A stretch of DNA of 64,000 nt from Maridesulfovibrio bastinii DSM 16055 (GCF_000429985.1 NZ_AUCX01000013.1:1-64000); one strand, 5' to 3'; counted from the first letter of the stretch, positions 35,821 through 45,370 are shown. The notes: generated by a model from the sequence alone, not told the origin. Translations and numbers: made by a program.

Positions 35821-36977
35821 TTAGGCCCAAATCTCCTACAGTTCGATCATATCATCGGGGGAAAATACTCTTTCGTGAAGGGCATGAAAGCCGCATTGCT
35901 TTTATGATAAAATCCGGAACCGTAGATATTTATAAGTTTCATAATAATAAAAAAAGAGTTCTGACCTCTTTGGGACGAGGTGATATCTTTGGGGAAATGT
36001 CCATTCTTGCCAGAGCAAAACGGACGACAAATGCTGTAGCAACTTCTTATTGTGAGCTAATAATTCTTACTGAAGAAGTAATGAAGGTGCTTCTTGATTC
36101 TTCTCCTGTAACAATAAAAAAAATGGTTGAAACTCTTGCTCAGAGAGTAACTGACACCGATATAAATAATGATGGACAAAATTCAGGCAATTCTTTTTTA
36201 GCCCTTGCCAAGATTCTTGACCTTGCTTACAAAGATTACCTCTACATACCACTGCAGGAAAAAAGAGAAATTCTTAATTATGATCTCGGACTTTCCGTAG
36301 AAGCCTTTTCATGCACAGTTCGCAATTTAGCTGTGTATTCCCGTCTCGAAATTGATTTATTTATTGACACGTTATCCAGATTAAATCTGATAGATATTAC
36401 CAGTTTGGGCTCAAGAAAATCATTTAAGGAACGTTATATAAAAATTAACGATCCTGATGATTTTATTGATTCTATTACTGAGCTTAATCATGAGATGAGA
36501 GACCTGTACGGTCTCGCTGAATGTCGGATGACTTTTTATTCTATTCCTGAATTTTCAAGAAATAATGGTGTATCCCAAGAATATTTGTATAAAGAAATAT
36601 TTAAGGGTGAAGTTCCTGAAAATTTGTTTTTTTTCAATTTAGAAAAGGCAATGAGCTGGAGTAGAGGAAAAGAAGAAAAGTTTTATCAGAAATTTTATGT
36701 TCAAGCTAAAAAGAGTCAGGATTTAAAAACAATTGATGATATAATTTATATTGATGATCATACTGTTAAAATTATTTTAAAAAAGTTTGATTATTCGAAA
36801 ATTATTAAATTTTATCAAGGTGGAGACGAGTCTGTTAAAAATAAGATTGTTAGCAATGTAGGAAGGAAACTTGCAGGAATAATTGCTGAAGAGGCTGGGA
36901 TACTGCCTTCCCCTGATCCTGCCGAGCTTCAATCCATAATAGATGATTTTTATACTGTTTTAAGACAATTGAAATGA
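35817..36977 (+). CDS. Cyclic-nucleotide-binding protein with FliG-like C-terminal domain (paralogue 1)
   Basis: 386 residues. Residues ~8-115 are a CNB (Crp-type) beta-roll; the phosphate-binding cassette 'FGEMSILARAKRTT' keeps Gly-Glu (59-60) and Arg-Thr (69-70), so nucleotide binding is plausible. Residues ~125-220 resemble a degenerate winged helix. Residues ~305-386 match the FliG middle/C domain: 'IDDIIYIDDHTVKIILKKFD', then 'SVKNKIVSNVGRKLAGII' and a last helix 'LQSIIDDFYTVLRQL', the order seen in FliG 'DDI-x-x-x-DDR ... KEKIFSNMSKRAA'. No signal peptide. Start overlaps the VTT gene. Possibly links a nucleotide second messenger to the motor; this is inferred from domains only. Confidence 0.7.
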   Translation: MIRPKSPTVRSYHRGKILFREGHESRIAFMIKSGTVDIYKFHNNKKRVLTSLGRGDIFGEMSILARAKRTTNAVATSYCELIILTEEVMKVLLDSSPVTIKKMVETLAQRVTDTDINNDGQNSGNSFLALAKILDLAYKDYLYIPLQEKREILNYDLGLSVEAFSCTVRNLAVYSRLEIDLFIDTLSRLNLIDITSLGSRKSFKERYIKINDPDDFIDSITELNHEMRDLYGLAECRMTFYSIPEFSRNNGVSQEYLYKEIFKGEVPENLFFFNLEKAMSWSRGKEEKFYQKFYVQAKKSQDLKTIDDIIYIDDHTVKIILKKFDYSKIIKFYQGGDESVKNKIVSNVGRKLAGIIAEEAGILPSPDPAELQSIIDDFYTVLRQLK

Positions 36978-37002
36978 CCGCTATGTTCTTGCAGAGGAAA
37001 GT

Positions 37003-38139
37003 ATGAAGTCATTTGTTCCTGAAATAAAACAATTTCAAAGTGGATCTGTCATTTTCAATGAAGGTGATCCAGGAAAAGTGGCTTATCTTATTCAGGAAGG
37101 CTCGGTTAATATTGTAAAAAGAATTAAAGATAAAAAAAATGTTTTAGCAACTTTGTCTGTTGGCGAAATATTCGGCGAAATGGCTGTTATTTCAAGCTCT
37201 AAACGTACAGCTGGAGCTGAGGCTGTTACTGATTGTTCTTTGACGGTTCTTGATGCGAAGCTGATTTATGCTCTTCTTAAAAAGAGTCATCCAATAGTAT
37301 TTCATCTGACCAAAGTTCTTATTGCAAGACTTGCAGATGCTAATTCTGGTATTGGGGTTAAACGCTCAGAGAATGTCTGGATGACTATGTGCAAATTTCT
37401 TGATTTGAAATGCAGAATTGCTCGAAGAGACCCTGTCAAAAGTATGAATGTAGGTATTGAATATAACAATTTTTGTTTTGATTTAAAACAAATTGCCAAT
37501 ATCTCTAAGAATGAAATTGATAGGATGCTTGAATCAGCTATTTCTGTTAAATTGATTACTAGGACCAAAATTTTGAGTGAATACCGCCTTGATATAAATG
37601 ATCCAGAAACATTTTTGGATTCTGCAGCAAGTCTTTCCGAAGAATTTAATACTCTTTCCGGGGTTGTGTGTCGTACTGAATTTTTGGATATTTATGATTT
37701 TGCAAAAGCTGTCAATTCAACCCCTGAAATTATTTATAAAAAAATTGGTTTGCAGGAATTTCCTGATGATATTTGCCTGTTGCATAAAAAAGGATCTCAA
37801 GAATGGGCTAAAAGAGTCGGGTTAGAATTTTTTAGGGAAGGAATTCCTCAAAGAGTTTCTTTGAAAGAAGTCGAGGGATTGGATGATATTTTATTTGTTG
37901 ATGCCACAACGTTGGAAAAAATTTTTCATGATCTTGGGTACTATAAGATGGGAATACTTTTAACGGTGGCAGAAGGTAACGTTTATGATAAAATAGTCTC
38001 TGTTTTGTCAGATAAGATTGTGAATGCAATTCTTGAAGACTCGAAGGGGCGGACGGCGATTGACTTTGAAGAAGCCGTTGAAATTGAGGAAGATCTGGTC
38101 AATGCAATCAACAGGTTGATGATATCTGATAAAAACTGA
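37003..38139 (+). CDS. Cyclic-nucleotide-binding protein with FliG-like C-terminal domain (paralogue 2)
   Basis: 378 residues, SD AGAGGAAAG, 25 bases after paralogue 1. Same architecture: CNB domain (~5-115) with 'IFGEMAVISSSKRTAG' (Gly-Glu 58-59, Arg-Thr 68-69), a winged-helix-like middle 'LKQIANISKNEIDRMLESAI' (~161-180), and the C-terminal FliG-like segment (~292-373) 'LDDILFVDATTLEKIFHDLG ... VYDKIVSVLSDKIVNAILED ... EEDLVNAINRL'. The two proteins align along their whole length but are far from identical, so this is an old tandem duplication. An effector of the cyclic nucleotide is likely; DNA binding is doubtful because the helix-turn-helix is degenerate. Confidence 0.7.
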   Translation: MKSFVPEIKQFQSGSVIFNEGDPGKVAYLIQEGSVNIVKRIKDKKNVLATLSVGEIFGEMAVISSSKRTAGAEAVTDCSLTVLDAKLIYALLKKSHPIVFHLTKVLIARLADANSGIGVKRSENVWMTMCKFLDLKCRIARRDPVKSMNVGIEYNNFCFDLKQIANISKNEIDRMLESAISVKLITRTKILSEYRLDINDPETFLDSAASLSEEFNTLSGVVCRTEFLDIYDFAKAVNSTPEIIYKKIGLQEFPDDICLLHKKGSQEWAKRVGLEFFREGIPQRVSLKEVEGLDDILFVDATTLEKIFHDLGYYKMGILLTVAEGNVYDKIVSVLSDKIVNAILEDSKGRTAIDFEEAVEIEEDLVNAINRLMISDKN

Positions 38140-38220
38140 CCACAATTTTATAATGTAGTATATTTTATTGTAGTTAGTCCAGACCTTGCATTTAATACTT
38201 TAACCGTGAAATAGTGAGCC

Positions 38221-39147
38221 ATGATCAGCAGAATTACCATTGTAAGCGGAAAGGAAGGCAGCCCAGTAGCAAAAGTTACTCCGGAAACTTTTTTTGTCTC
38301 TCATCCTTTATGGGCAAATGATATTGAAAATCTTGGCCCGTGGAACCGTGAAGAATTAGATTATCTGCCGTATGATATCTGGTTATCCGGTGCGAGAAAG
38401 GGTGTCCCTGTTGCTGTTTGCGGAGCCTGTCAGTCTAGTTTCGAAATCGCCTGGTATTTAAACAGGCAGGAAGATCTCCCTGAATGGGGAAGTGTTCTTG
38501 CTCTGGAACAGACAAGTGGAAGAGGGCAGGTTCGCAGAGAGTGGATCTCTCCTTCCGGTAATATTTATGCTGTTCTCAAATGGCCCGCCTTGAAAATTCC
38601 TGCAGAAGTTGAAGGTAGGCCCATTTGGACAAGAATCCTTCCTCTGATCGTAGGTGACCTGCTTTGTAAGGCTTTCGCTTCTTTAGGTGTTGATATCAGT
38701 CTTAAATGGCCTAACGATCTCCTTATTGGAAATAAGAAAGTGGGCGGAATACTTATTGAAGAACGTGATGGCGTTGCAATGGTCGGGATAGGGATAAATC
38801 TTGATTCTGCCCCTGATAAATCACTTCTGCGTAAAGACTCAATATTTGCCGATAAAATTAATTCTGAAGAATTACAACTCAGTCCTTTAGCCACATGGGT
38901 TGAAATTGTACCCTTTATAAAGGGAGCTTACACTGAGATGCTAGCCAATCAGGAGCCTTCATTGTTTTTGGATAAGCTTGCCCGGAATATGGTCTGGGCT
39001 AATGAACTAGTCAGAGTTGTTGATGGTCCTGAGGGGTTGGATCACGGAATTGTAAGCGGTCTGACTGAAGATGGCGGCTTGGTTATTGATTGTGACGGTG
39101 AAAAAGTCAGCATGTATTCCGGTAGCATTTTGCCGTACGAAAAGTGA
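38221..39147 (+). CDS. birA: Biotin--protein ligase, catalytic form without HTH
   Basis: 308 residues. Attaches biotin to carboxyl-carrier proteins. Biotinyl-AMP loop 'TSGRGQVRREWISPSGNIY' (~100-118), 'LKWPNDLLIGNKKVGGILIEE' (~163-183) and the C-terminal SH3-like domain 'GLDHGIVSGLTEDGGLVIDCDGE'. The N-terminal ~60 residues are not a winged helix, so it is probably not a repressor. Start ATG at 38221 with GTGAG upstream. Followed by a terminator-like hairpin. Confidence 0.9.
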   Translation: MISRITIVSGKEGSPVAKVTPETFFVSHPLWANDIENLGPWNREELDYLPYDIWLSGARKGVPVAVCGACQSSFEIAWYLNRQEDLPEWGSVLALEQTSGRGQVRREWISPSGNIYAVLKWPALKIPAEVEGRPIWTRILPLIVGDLLCKAFASLGVDISLKWPNDLLIGNKKVGGILIEERDGVAMVGIGINLDSAPDKSLLRKDSIFADKINSEELQLSPLATWVEIVPFIKGAYTEMLANQEPSLFLDKLARNMVWANELVRVVDGPEGLDHGIVSGLTEDGGLVIDCDGEKVSMYSGSILPYEK

Positions 39148-39257
39148 TTTTTAATATTAAGATCGGAAATACACGATAAATATGGTTTTTTCTTGACATG
39201 TCTGGGCTGGTGGGCAAATTTTCTTTGCGAACAATGCTGGTTTAGACATGCCTTTTG

Positions 39258-39290
39258 CAACCTGATTCTTTCGGGTTGTTTTTGTTCTTT
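39258..39290 (+). terminator. Terminator downstream of birA
   Basis: CAACCTGA (39258-39265), loop of five, TCGGGTTG (39271-39278, one T-G pair), then TTTTTGTTCTTT. Rest of the 288-base gap to the PEP-synthase-like gene is AT-rich; a TTGACA at 39193 has no good -10 partner. Confidence 0.65.
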
Positions 39291-39435
39291 ATACATTTGT
39301 TCTGTCGGTATGCAGCATAGATTTTTTACCAATGTTGCATGGAGTTTTGTTGGAAAACTAAAATTCTTATAAATCCGATGAAAATTGTTTAAAAAATTAA
39401 TTCCTAATCTGGCTTACACTTCATAGGAGGGAGCG

Positions 39436-42400
39436 ATGGCTGGTAATGCGGGCGAGAAAGAAACCAATAAACAAAAAGTCGCAGATAAACCCAATAAGGG
39501 AAAAGCGAAGATCGGTCTTGAGAAGAAAATAGTTCTTAATGGTGCCGATATCGTTAAAATTGGTCCTGACGCAGAACTGATAGTTGGTGGTAAAAACTAC
39601 AATACGGCTATAATCAGTCAGGTTGAAGGGATAAGGGCGCCTCAATTCAGAGCTATTTCTTCTATAGCTTTTCACAAGTTATTGGACGAAACAACTGTTA
39701 ATGCCGCTGTTGTCCGTTCTATTGTTGATAAGGAATACAACGCGGTTGACTGGACTGCTGAAGAAGTTAACTCTGATAGTGAATTTCTTCAAAAATTTGT
39801 TCGTTCAGTAGCCTCTGTTATAAAAGAAGAGGCTAAAAAACATGTAGAAACAGAAATTCAATTGCGAACCTTTATTAACAATGTTGTTGAAGGGTTTGCT
39901 ACTTCTCCGGAAGGAATTGATCAACTCCGCAAAAGATCAGTTCTTGTTCAATGTGCTATTTTATCCGTCTCCCTTCCAAAAGAAGTCGATGAAGCAGTTA
40001 GATCTGCTTATCTCGATATATGTAAAGACGCAGGGCTGGAGAATGAACCTGTGGCGGTTCGCTCCTCCGCTGCTGGTGAAGACAGCCGTAAGAAAGCGTT
40101 CGCCGGACTTCAGGATACATATCTTAATATTGTCGGTGAAGATTCATGTTCAGAAGCATACCACTGGGATTGTGCCTCAGCTTATAATCTTCGCAGTATG
40201 ACCTATCGCCGTGAAGCTATACTTGATGCAGTCACTCTTGCTGAAAAAACCGGTGATTCCTCTATCGCAGCGAATGCTAAAGAAGAGTGGGCTATTGAAA
40301 ATACCTCACTCTCTGTTTGTATCATGCGTATGATTAACCCTGTAATTTCAGGTACGGCTTTCAGTGCTGATACTGCTACCGGTTGCAGAGGTACTTCACG
40401 TAAGGATTTAGTATCAATCGATGCCAGTTATGGTTTAGGCGAAGCTGTTGTCGGCGGTATGGTTACCCCTGATAAATTTTATGTCTTTCAGCGTGATGAC
40501 AATTCTGAAGTTGTTGTTCGTACTATGGGGTGTAAAGAAAAGAAAATAGTCTATGACGAAGATCGTGGAGGAACCAGAGTTGAACAGGTTGCTTCAGGTG
40601 AGATCTATCGCTGGGCTCTTTCTCTTGCCCAAGCTGAAGAGGTAGCAAAAGGTGTGCGTGAAATCAGTGTCGCTTATGGCGGCATGATTATGGATACCGA
40701 GTTTTGTATAGACGCTGCCGAACGTCTCTGGTTTGTTCAGGCCCGTCCTGAAACGCGCTGGAATGAAGAGCTGGATAAGCATCCTAATACAATTTATATG
40801 CGCCGCCTTGAGGTTGAACCAGCTGCCCTGAAAGATGCTGAAGTCATTTTTGAGGGTAATGGTGCTTCACGGGGAGCCGGTCAGGGAACGGTAAGATTTT
40901 TACGTTCAGCCTTGGAGCTTAATAAAATCAATAAGGGTGATATACTTGCAGCGGCGCGTACCGACCCTGATATGGTTCCAGGAATGCGTATAGCCTCAGG
41001 TATTCTCGCAGACGTTGGCGGTGATACCAGCCATGCGGCAATCACCTCCCGTGAACTTGGAATTCCCGCTATTATCGGTATTCAGCGTTTGGAAGCATTG
41101 CGCGCACTGGATGGCCTTGAAGTAACTGTTGATGGGTCCAGAGGGCAGGTCTATCGCGGCATGCTGCCTCTGACAGAGGTTGGTGGCACAATCGATACTT
41201 CAGTTCTTCCTGCAACTAATGTCAAAGTCGGATTGATACTAGCCGATGTAGGGCAGTCACTGTTCCTATCGCGCTTGAGAGATGTTCCTGATTTTGAAGT
41301 AGGGCTACTGCGTGCCGAGTTTATGCTCGGAAATATTGGTGTTCATCCTCTTGCTCTTGAAGCTTACGATAATGGTCGTCTTGATACTCTGATCAATAAA
41401 AAAGTTAAGGAGCTTGAAGATAGACTGACTTCAGTTATGAAGGCTCAGTTGGAATCAGGTCTGATTACCCTGCATCTTAAACTTCGCGACTATGTCAGCG
41501 CTGTTACCGGCCTTGATGTAGAAATGGAATCTCTTGCAAACGCTGAAAATGCTAGAGGAACTGAAGAAGTTCTCGCAATGCATCGCAAACTCAGAAATCT
41601 TGATAAGAAACTTGACCTGTATTTGAGTCATGCCAGTGAACGCCTTGATATTCTGAAAACTTCCGTAGAACTTGAAGATCATATCCTTGCTATAATCGGT
41701 TACAGCTCTTACGTGGATGAGCAGGATCAAAAAGCCAGCCTGCGTCAATCTGAAACCATGAACGAGGTTACAGCTATGGTTGAAAAGGCCAAGCTAAATC
41801 CTATGGTTCAGGATATGATAGCCCGTATTAAGTCACTTCGTGAAGAAGTTGCCATTAAAATGGGTGTTAAATCAGAAATGGACGAGGTTAAAAATCTTAA
41901 GTCCAAAATTGCTTCTCTTCTCAAATCAAGAGGGCTTAGAACTGGTAAAGAAAACTATATTCAAACTCTTTCTCAGGGATTGGCTCTGTTTGCTATGGCC
42001 TTTTACGGTAAAGACATCATTTACCGTACAACTGACTTTAAGAGTAATGAATACCATAACTTGCTTGGCGGACTTCTTTTTGAACATAAAGAAGACAACC
42101 CTATGCTTGGTTTCCGTGGCGTTTCGCGTGATATTCATGATTGGGAACTTGAGGCATTTAAACTCGCCAGAGGTGTTTTTGGCGGCAAGAATCTGCACCT
42201 TATGCTTCCATTCGTAAGGACAATTGAAGAAGCCCGCAGTATGAAACGTTATCTGGCTCAGGTTCATAATCTTAAGTCAGGTGAAGACGGGCTCAAATTA
42301 ATCCTTATGTCTGAGATTCCAAGTAATGCTGTCCTTAGTAAGTCTTTTATCAAAGAAGTAGATGGATTCTCTATCGGCTCCAACGATATGACTCAGCTTG

Positions 42401-43020
42401 TCCTTGGAACAGACCGTGATAACGCCAGACTGCAGCATATATATGATGAAGAAGACCCAGCTGTTGTATGGGCTATTTTGAGTACTATTTTTACGGGACA
42501 GAAGTTTTGTAAAAAAATCGGTTTTTGTGGACAGGGTGTTTCTAATTCTGAGATTCTCAGGGGAATTGTTTGTATTGCAGGTATTGTTTCTGCTTCTGTT
42601 GTTCCTGATACATATATTCAAACCAAGAAAGATATGGCAGCCATTGAGGCTGAGAATCTGAAGGTCAAAGATCTTGGTGAATGGATTCGCGGCAAGCATT
42701 TTGAAAGGCTTGCAGAACTTATGAGCAACAACGGATACAATCATATTATTAAAAAATACAAAACTCCGGAAGACCTCGAAGATTGGTATGAAGGAGAGAT
42801 CAGCCGTTTGAATGAGCAGATCAGAGATAATATTGATTCTCCAAAAGAAGACTTTTATCGTCAGGAGATGAACAATTTCAGAAGAATGTTCCATAAACCG
42901 GTTATTTATTCTTCATGGAATTGGGGCGAGACAGTAGAAGACGCTTTGCACCATTCCGGATTTGCTAATTTTGAAGAGCAGGAGGAAGCTCTGAAAAAGC
43001 AGCGTGAAAAGAAATGGTAG
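39436..43020 (+). CDS. PEP synthase-like pyruvate-phosphate dikinase family enzyme, extra-long
   Basis: 1194 residues, SD AGGAGGGAG. N-terminal ATP-grasp (PPDK-N) with 'VAVRSSAAGEDSRKKAFAGLQDTYL' (~208-230) and 'SIDASYGLGEAVVGG'; swivelling phosphohistidine domain 'GGDTSHAAITSRELGIPAIIG' with catalytic His533; C-terminal PEP-binding barrel split by an insertion: 'VGLLRAEFML' at ~623, then ~150 residues of long charged helices, then 'LGFRGVSRD', 'LMSEIPSNA', 'FSIGSNDMTQLVLGTDRD' and the catalytic Cys in 'GFCGQGVSN'. E. coli PpsA has ~790 residues; the ~25-residue start, helical insert and ~100-residue tail are extra. Interconverts pyruvate and PEP, if active. Confidence 0.85.
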   Translation: MAGNAGEKETNKQKVADKPNKGKAKIGLEKKIVLNGADIVKIGPDAELIVGGKNYNTAIISQVEGIRAPQFRAISSIAFHKLLDETTVNAAVVRSIVDKEYNAVDWTAEEVNSDSEFLQKFVRSVASVIKEEAKKHVETEIQLRTFINNVVEGFATSPEGIDQLRKRSVLVQCAILSVSLPKEVDEAVRSAYLDICKDAGLENEPVAVRSSAAGEDSRKKAFAGLQDTYLNIVGEDSCSEAYHWDCASAYNLRSMTYRREAILDAVTLAEKTGDSSIAANAKEEWAIENTSLSVCIMRMINPVISGTAFSADTATGCRGTSRKDLVSIDASYGLGEAVVGGMVTPDKFYVFQRDDNSEVVVRTMGCKEKKIVYDEDRGGTRVEQVASGEIYRWALSLAQAEEVAKGVREISVAYGGMIMDTEFCIDAAERLWFVQARPETRWNEELDKHPNTIYMRRLEVEPAALKDAEVIFEGNGASRGAGQGTVRFLRSALELNKINKGDILAAARTDPDMVPGMRIASGILADVGGDTSHAAITSRELGIPAIIGIQRLEALRALDGLEVTVDGSRGQVYRGMLPLTEVGGTIDTSVLPATNVKVGLILADVGQSLFLSRLRDVPDFEVGLLRAEFMLGNIGVHPLALEAYDNGRLDTLINKKVKELEDRLTSVMKAQLESGLITLHLKLRDYVSAVTGLDVEMESLANAENARGTEEVLAMHRKLRNLDKKLDLYLSHASERLDILKTSVELEDHILAIIGYSSYVDEQDQKASLRQSETMNEVTAMVEKAKLNPMVQDMIARIKSLREEVAIKMGVKSEMDEVKNLKSKIASLLKSRGLRTGKENYIQTLSQGLALFAMAFYGKDIIYRTTDFKSNEYHNLLGGLLFEHKEDNPMLGFRGVSRDIHDWELEAFKLARGVFGGKNLHLMLPFVRTIEEARSMKRYLAQVHNLKSGEDGLKLILMSEIPSNAVLSKSFIKEVDGFSIGSNDMTQLVLGTDRDNARLQHIYDEEDPAVVWAILSTIFTGQKFCKKIGFCGQGVSNSEILRGIVCIAGIVSASVVPDTYIQTKKDMAAIEAENLKVKDLGEWIRGKHFERLAELMSNNGYNHIIKKYKTPEDLEDWYEGEISRLNEQIRDNIDSPKEDFYRQEMNNFRRMFHKPVIYSSWNWGETVEDALHHSGFANFEEQEEALKKQREKKW

Positions 43021-43086
43021 ATAATTATGTAAAATATGATTTTTAGTTGAAACTAGCTTTTCAACATAAGAATTGGTAGTTTATAG

Positions 43087-43128
43087 CAGGGAATCTGCCT
43101 CCATCAACGAGGTCGGTTCCCTGTTTTT
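43087..43128 (+). terminator. Terminator of the PEP-synthase-like gene
   Basis: CAGGGAA (43087-43093) pairs with TTCCCTG (43117-43123), inner CCTC/GAGG, followed by T5. The remaining ~170 bases before the next gene are AT-rich with nothing recognised. Confidence 0.8.
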
Positions 43129-43301
43129 ATTACTATTGTTATAGTTTTAATAGATATTTTCGTGTATTGAGTGTATTTCAAAGTTGTTTTGTTAAGGCTG
43201 TGTATGGAATTGATAGTTTACTTGTTTTGTATGTTGCAGCTATCATATTTATTTTTAGGTCTTTATTTTAAAATATAAAATTATATCTGAAAGGTTTACC
43301 T

Positions 43302-44114
43302 ATGTTTAAAGTCAATGCTTTATTTTTGTGTTTTTTGATTTTGTTAGGAGGTTGTGCCAGCAAAACAACTGTGCGTTCTCAGGTTGAGGATGTTTTAAAA
43401 GAAAATCCACAACTGATATTTGAAGTTCTTGAACAGAATAATGTTCAATTACTTGAGATTGTAGAACGTGGCATTGACAAAAGAGAGAAGCAGGCGAGAA
43501 AAATGCAATTTGAAAAAGAGTTGAATAATCCTTTTAAGCCTAAGCTTGATTTAGCAAGACTTGAACTTGGTAATCCTGATGCTCCTGTTACTGTAGTAGA
43601 ATATTCTGATTTCCTGTGTCCTTATTGTAGTAAAGCGAATAGCATGATCAATGCTATGGTTAAAAACCATCCAGATAAATATCGCCTGTTCTACAAGCAT
43701 TTACCGTTACATAAAAATTCGCGTAAAATTGCTATGATTTACGAAGCTATTGCATCTATTGATCATGGAAAAGCATTTAAATTTAAGAATTATGTCTTTT
43801 CACACCAAGCTAAGTTTCGTGAAAAAAATATAGATATGGCCTTAAGTCAGGCTGTATTGGAAACAGGCATTGACTCTAAAGCGTTACAACAATCTTTAAC
43901 ATCTAAAGAACTTTCAAGCATTGTTAGACAGGATGTTGCTGAAGCAGATTCTTTCGGCCTTGATGCCACTCCGACATTTCTTGTTAACGGAGTTACGATC
44001 AGGGGATTTGTTTCTGCAAAACAATTTGATGACATCGTCACAACTATTTTAGAAAAAGGTAAAAAAGCTGAAGATGATGGTGAAGTCTGTGAAGACTGCT
44101 TGAACAAGATGTAA
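43302..44114 (+). CDS. DsbA-family thioredoxin-fold lipoprotein
   Basis: 270 residues, SD GAAAGG. Lipobox 'LLGGC' with Cys18, then a helical coiled linker (~25-75), then a DsbA-like domain with active site 'FLCPYCSKAN' (CPYC at 106-109) and cis-Pro loop 'DATPTFLVNG'. Resembles the DsbA/BdbD or com1-type periplasmic oxidoreductases, anchored to a membrane by lipid. Odd feature: the very C-terminus carries a second CxxC (C263-E-D-C266), which could be a metal-binding or redox relay site. Monocistronic. Confidence 0.85.
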   Translation: MFKVNALFLCFLILLGGCASKTTVRSQVEDVLKENPQLIFEVLEQNNVQLLEIVERGIDKREKQARKMQFEKELNNPFKPKLDLARLELGNPDAPVTVVEYSDFLCPYCSKANSMINAMVKNHPDKYRLFYKHLPLHKNSRKIAMIYEAIASIDHGKAFKFKNYVFSHQAKFREKNIDMALSQAVLETGIDSKALQQSLTSKELSSIVRQDVAEADSFGLDATPTFLVNGVTIRGFVSAKQFDDIVTTILEKGKKAEDDGEVCEDCLNKM

Positions 44115-44137
44115 TCAACTATTAATTATAAAATTAG

Positions 44138-44180
44138 AAAACGGATTTCAAAGTGAACTACTTTGAAATCCGTTTTTTTA
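44138..44180. terminator. Bidirectional terminator between the DsbA-like gene and galE
   Basis: 16-bp perfect stem AAAACGGATTTCAAAG (44138-44153) / 44161-44176, loop of seven, T tract on the + strand and A-rich start that gives a T tract on the - strand. Confidence 0.9.
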
Positions 44181-44223
44181 TATATAATTGAGCCTGTTTG
44201 TCTTTTGTTTATTGGCAAAGTTT

Positions 44224-45204
44224 TTAAAATTCAGGATGCTGGTGCCAGCGCCATGCTGTTTCAATTATTGTTTTGATATCTGTAAATTTAGGAACCCATT
44301 CTAATTGCTTTTTGGCTTTACTACTGTCAGCCACGAGTCTGGCAGAGTCTCCACTTCTTGCTTCCATAATATCATATTTAATATTTTTGCCGGTAACTTC
44401 TTTGGCCGCATTAATAACTTCGAGGACACTGAATCCGTTTCCGTTGCCTAGGTTAAAAATTTCAGCACAGTTATGCTGATCCAAGTAAGTTAAAGCCTTA
44501 AGATGTGCAGAGCACAAATCCTGAACGTGTATATAGTCTCTGACACATGTCCCGTCTGAAGTTTTGTATTTGTCGCCGAAAACTTTTAGTTTTTGATCTT
44601 TGTTGATGCAACTTAATAAAATATTGGGGATCAAGTGAGTTTCCGGGTAGTGGGCTTCACCTAAAATCCCTGATGGATGTGCTCCTGCTGCATTAAAATA
44701 TCTGAGGCTAATAGATTTTAAACCAAAAGCTATATGATAATCACGCAGAAAATCTTCAACAAAAAGTTTACTTCTTCCGTAAGGATTAAGTGGAGCAAGC
44801 GGATGGCTTTCATCTATAAAATCACTGCACGGATTTCCATATACTGCTGCTGTAGAAGAGAAAATAAATGATTTAACACCTGCTTCACACATCGCGTTAA
44901 GTAGGTTTAGTGTCCCTATTATATTGTTTTCATAGTATATATCTGGGCGCTCAACAGATTCACTTACTACAATCAGCCCTGAGAAATGAAAAACAGCATC
45001 AAATTTTTCATTTTTAAAGACTGCGCGTAAAGCTTCAATATTTCTTAAATCTCCCTTAAAAAAATTACCCCATTTGAGAGCCTGCTTATGACCAGTAGAA
45101 AGATTGTCAAAGACGGTTACGTCATAACCATTTTCTGCCAGCATAGCAGTCATGTGCGAACCTATGTAACCAGCACCGCCGCAGATAAGAATCTTTTTAT
45201 TCAT
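44224..45204 (-). CDS. galE: UDP-glucose 4-epimerase
   Basis: 326 residues from the ATG at 45204 (GGAG eight bases before; an upstream GTG adds four residues but lacks an SD). Extended SDR: 'ILICGGAGYIGSHMTAMLAENGY' binds NAD; catalytic 'YGRSKLFVE' (Tyr-x-x-x-Lys) after 'FSSTAAVYG'; substrate region 'RYFNAAGAHPSG'. Supplies UDP-galactose for surface glycans. Length and motifs are fully standard. Confidence 0.95.
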   Translation of the reverse strand: MNKKILICGGAGYIGSHMTAMLAENGYDVTVFDNLSTGHKQALKWGNFFKGDLRNIEALRAVFKNEKFDAVFHFSGLIVVSESVERPDIYYENNIIGTLNLLNAMCEAGVKSFIFSSTAAVYGNPCSDFIDESHPLAPLNPYGRSKLFVEDFLRDYHIAFGLKSISLRYFNAAGAHPSGILGEAHYPETHLIPNILLSCINKDQKLKVFGDKYKTSDGTCVRDYIHVQDLCSAHLKALTYLDQHNCAEIFNLGNGNGFSVLEVINAAKEVTGKNIKYDIMEARSGDSARLVADSSKAKKQLEWVPKFTDIKTIIETAWRWHQHPEF

Positions 45205-45370
45205 AAACAGCTCCACTAATTTAAATTTTGTTAATTATCTTATATAATAAGTCAAAATGCAACTAATCATAGTTTTAGTTAAATAAAATAGTAATGATTC
45301 TTGACAATTTTGATGAACTAAAGAATATTCTTAAACTATATTTTAAATTTTAAAAGTAGGAGTACTTATC

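Noticed and set aside
42298-42894. 198-residue antisense frame in the PEP-synthase-like gene
   Set aside because: No SD, antisense to conserved catalytic motifs, codon pattern not coding.
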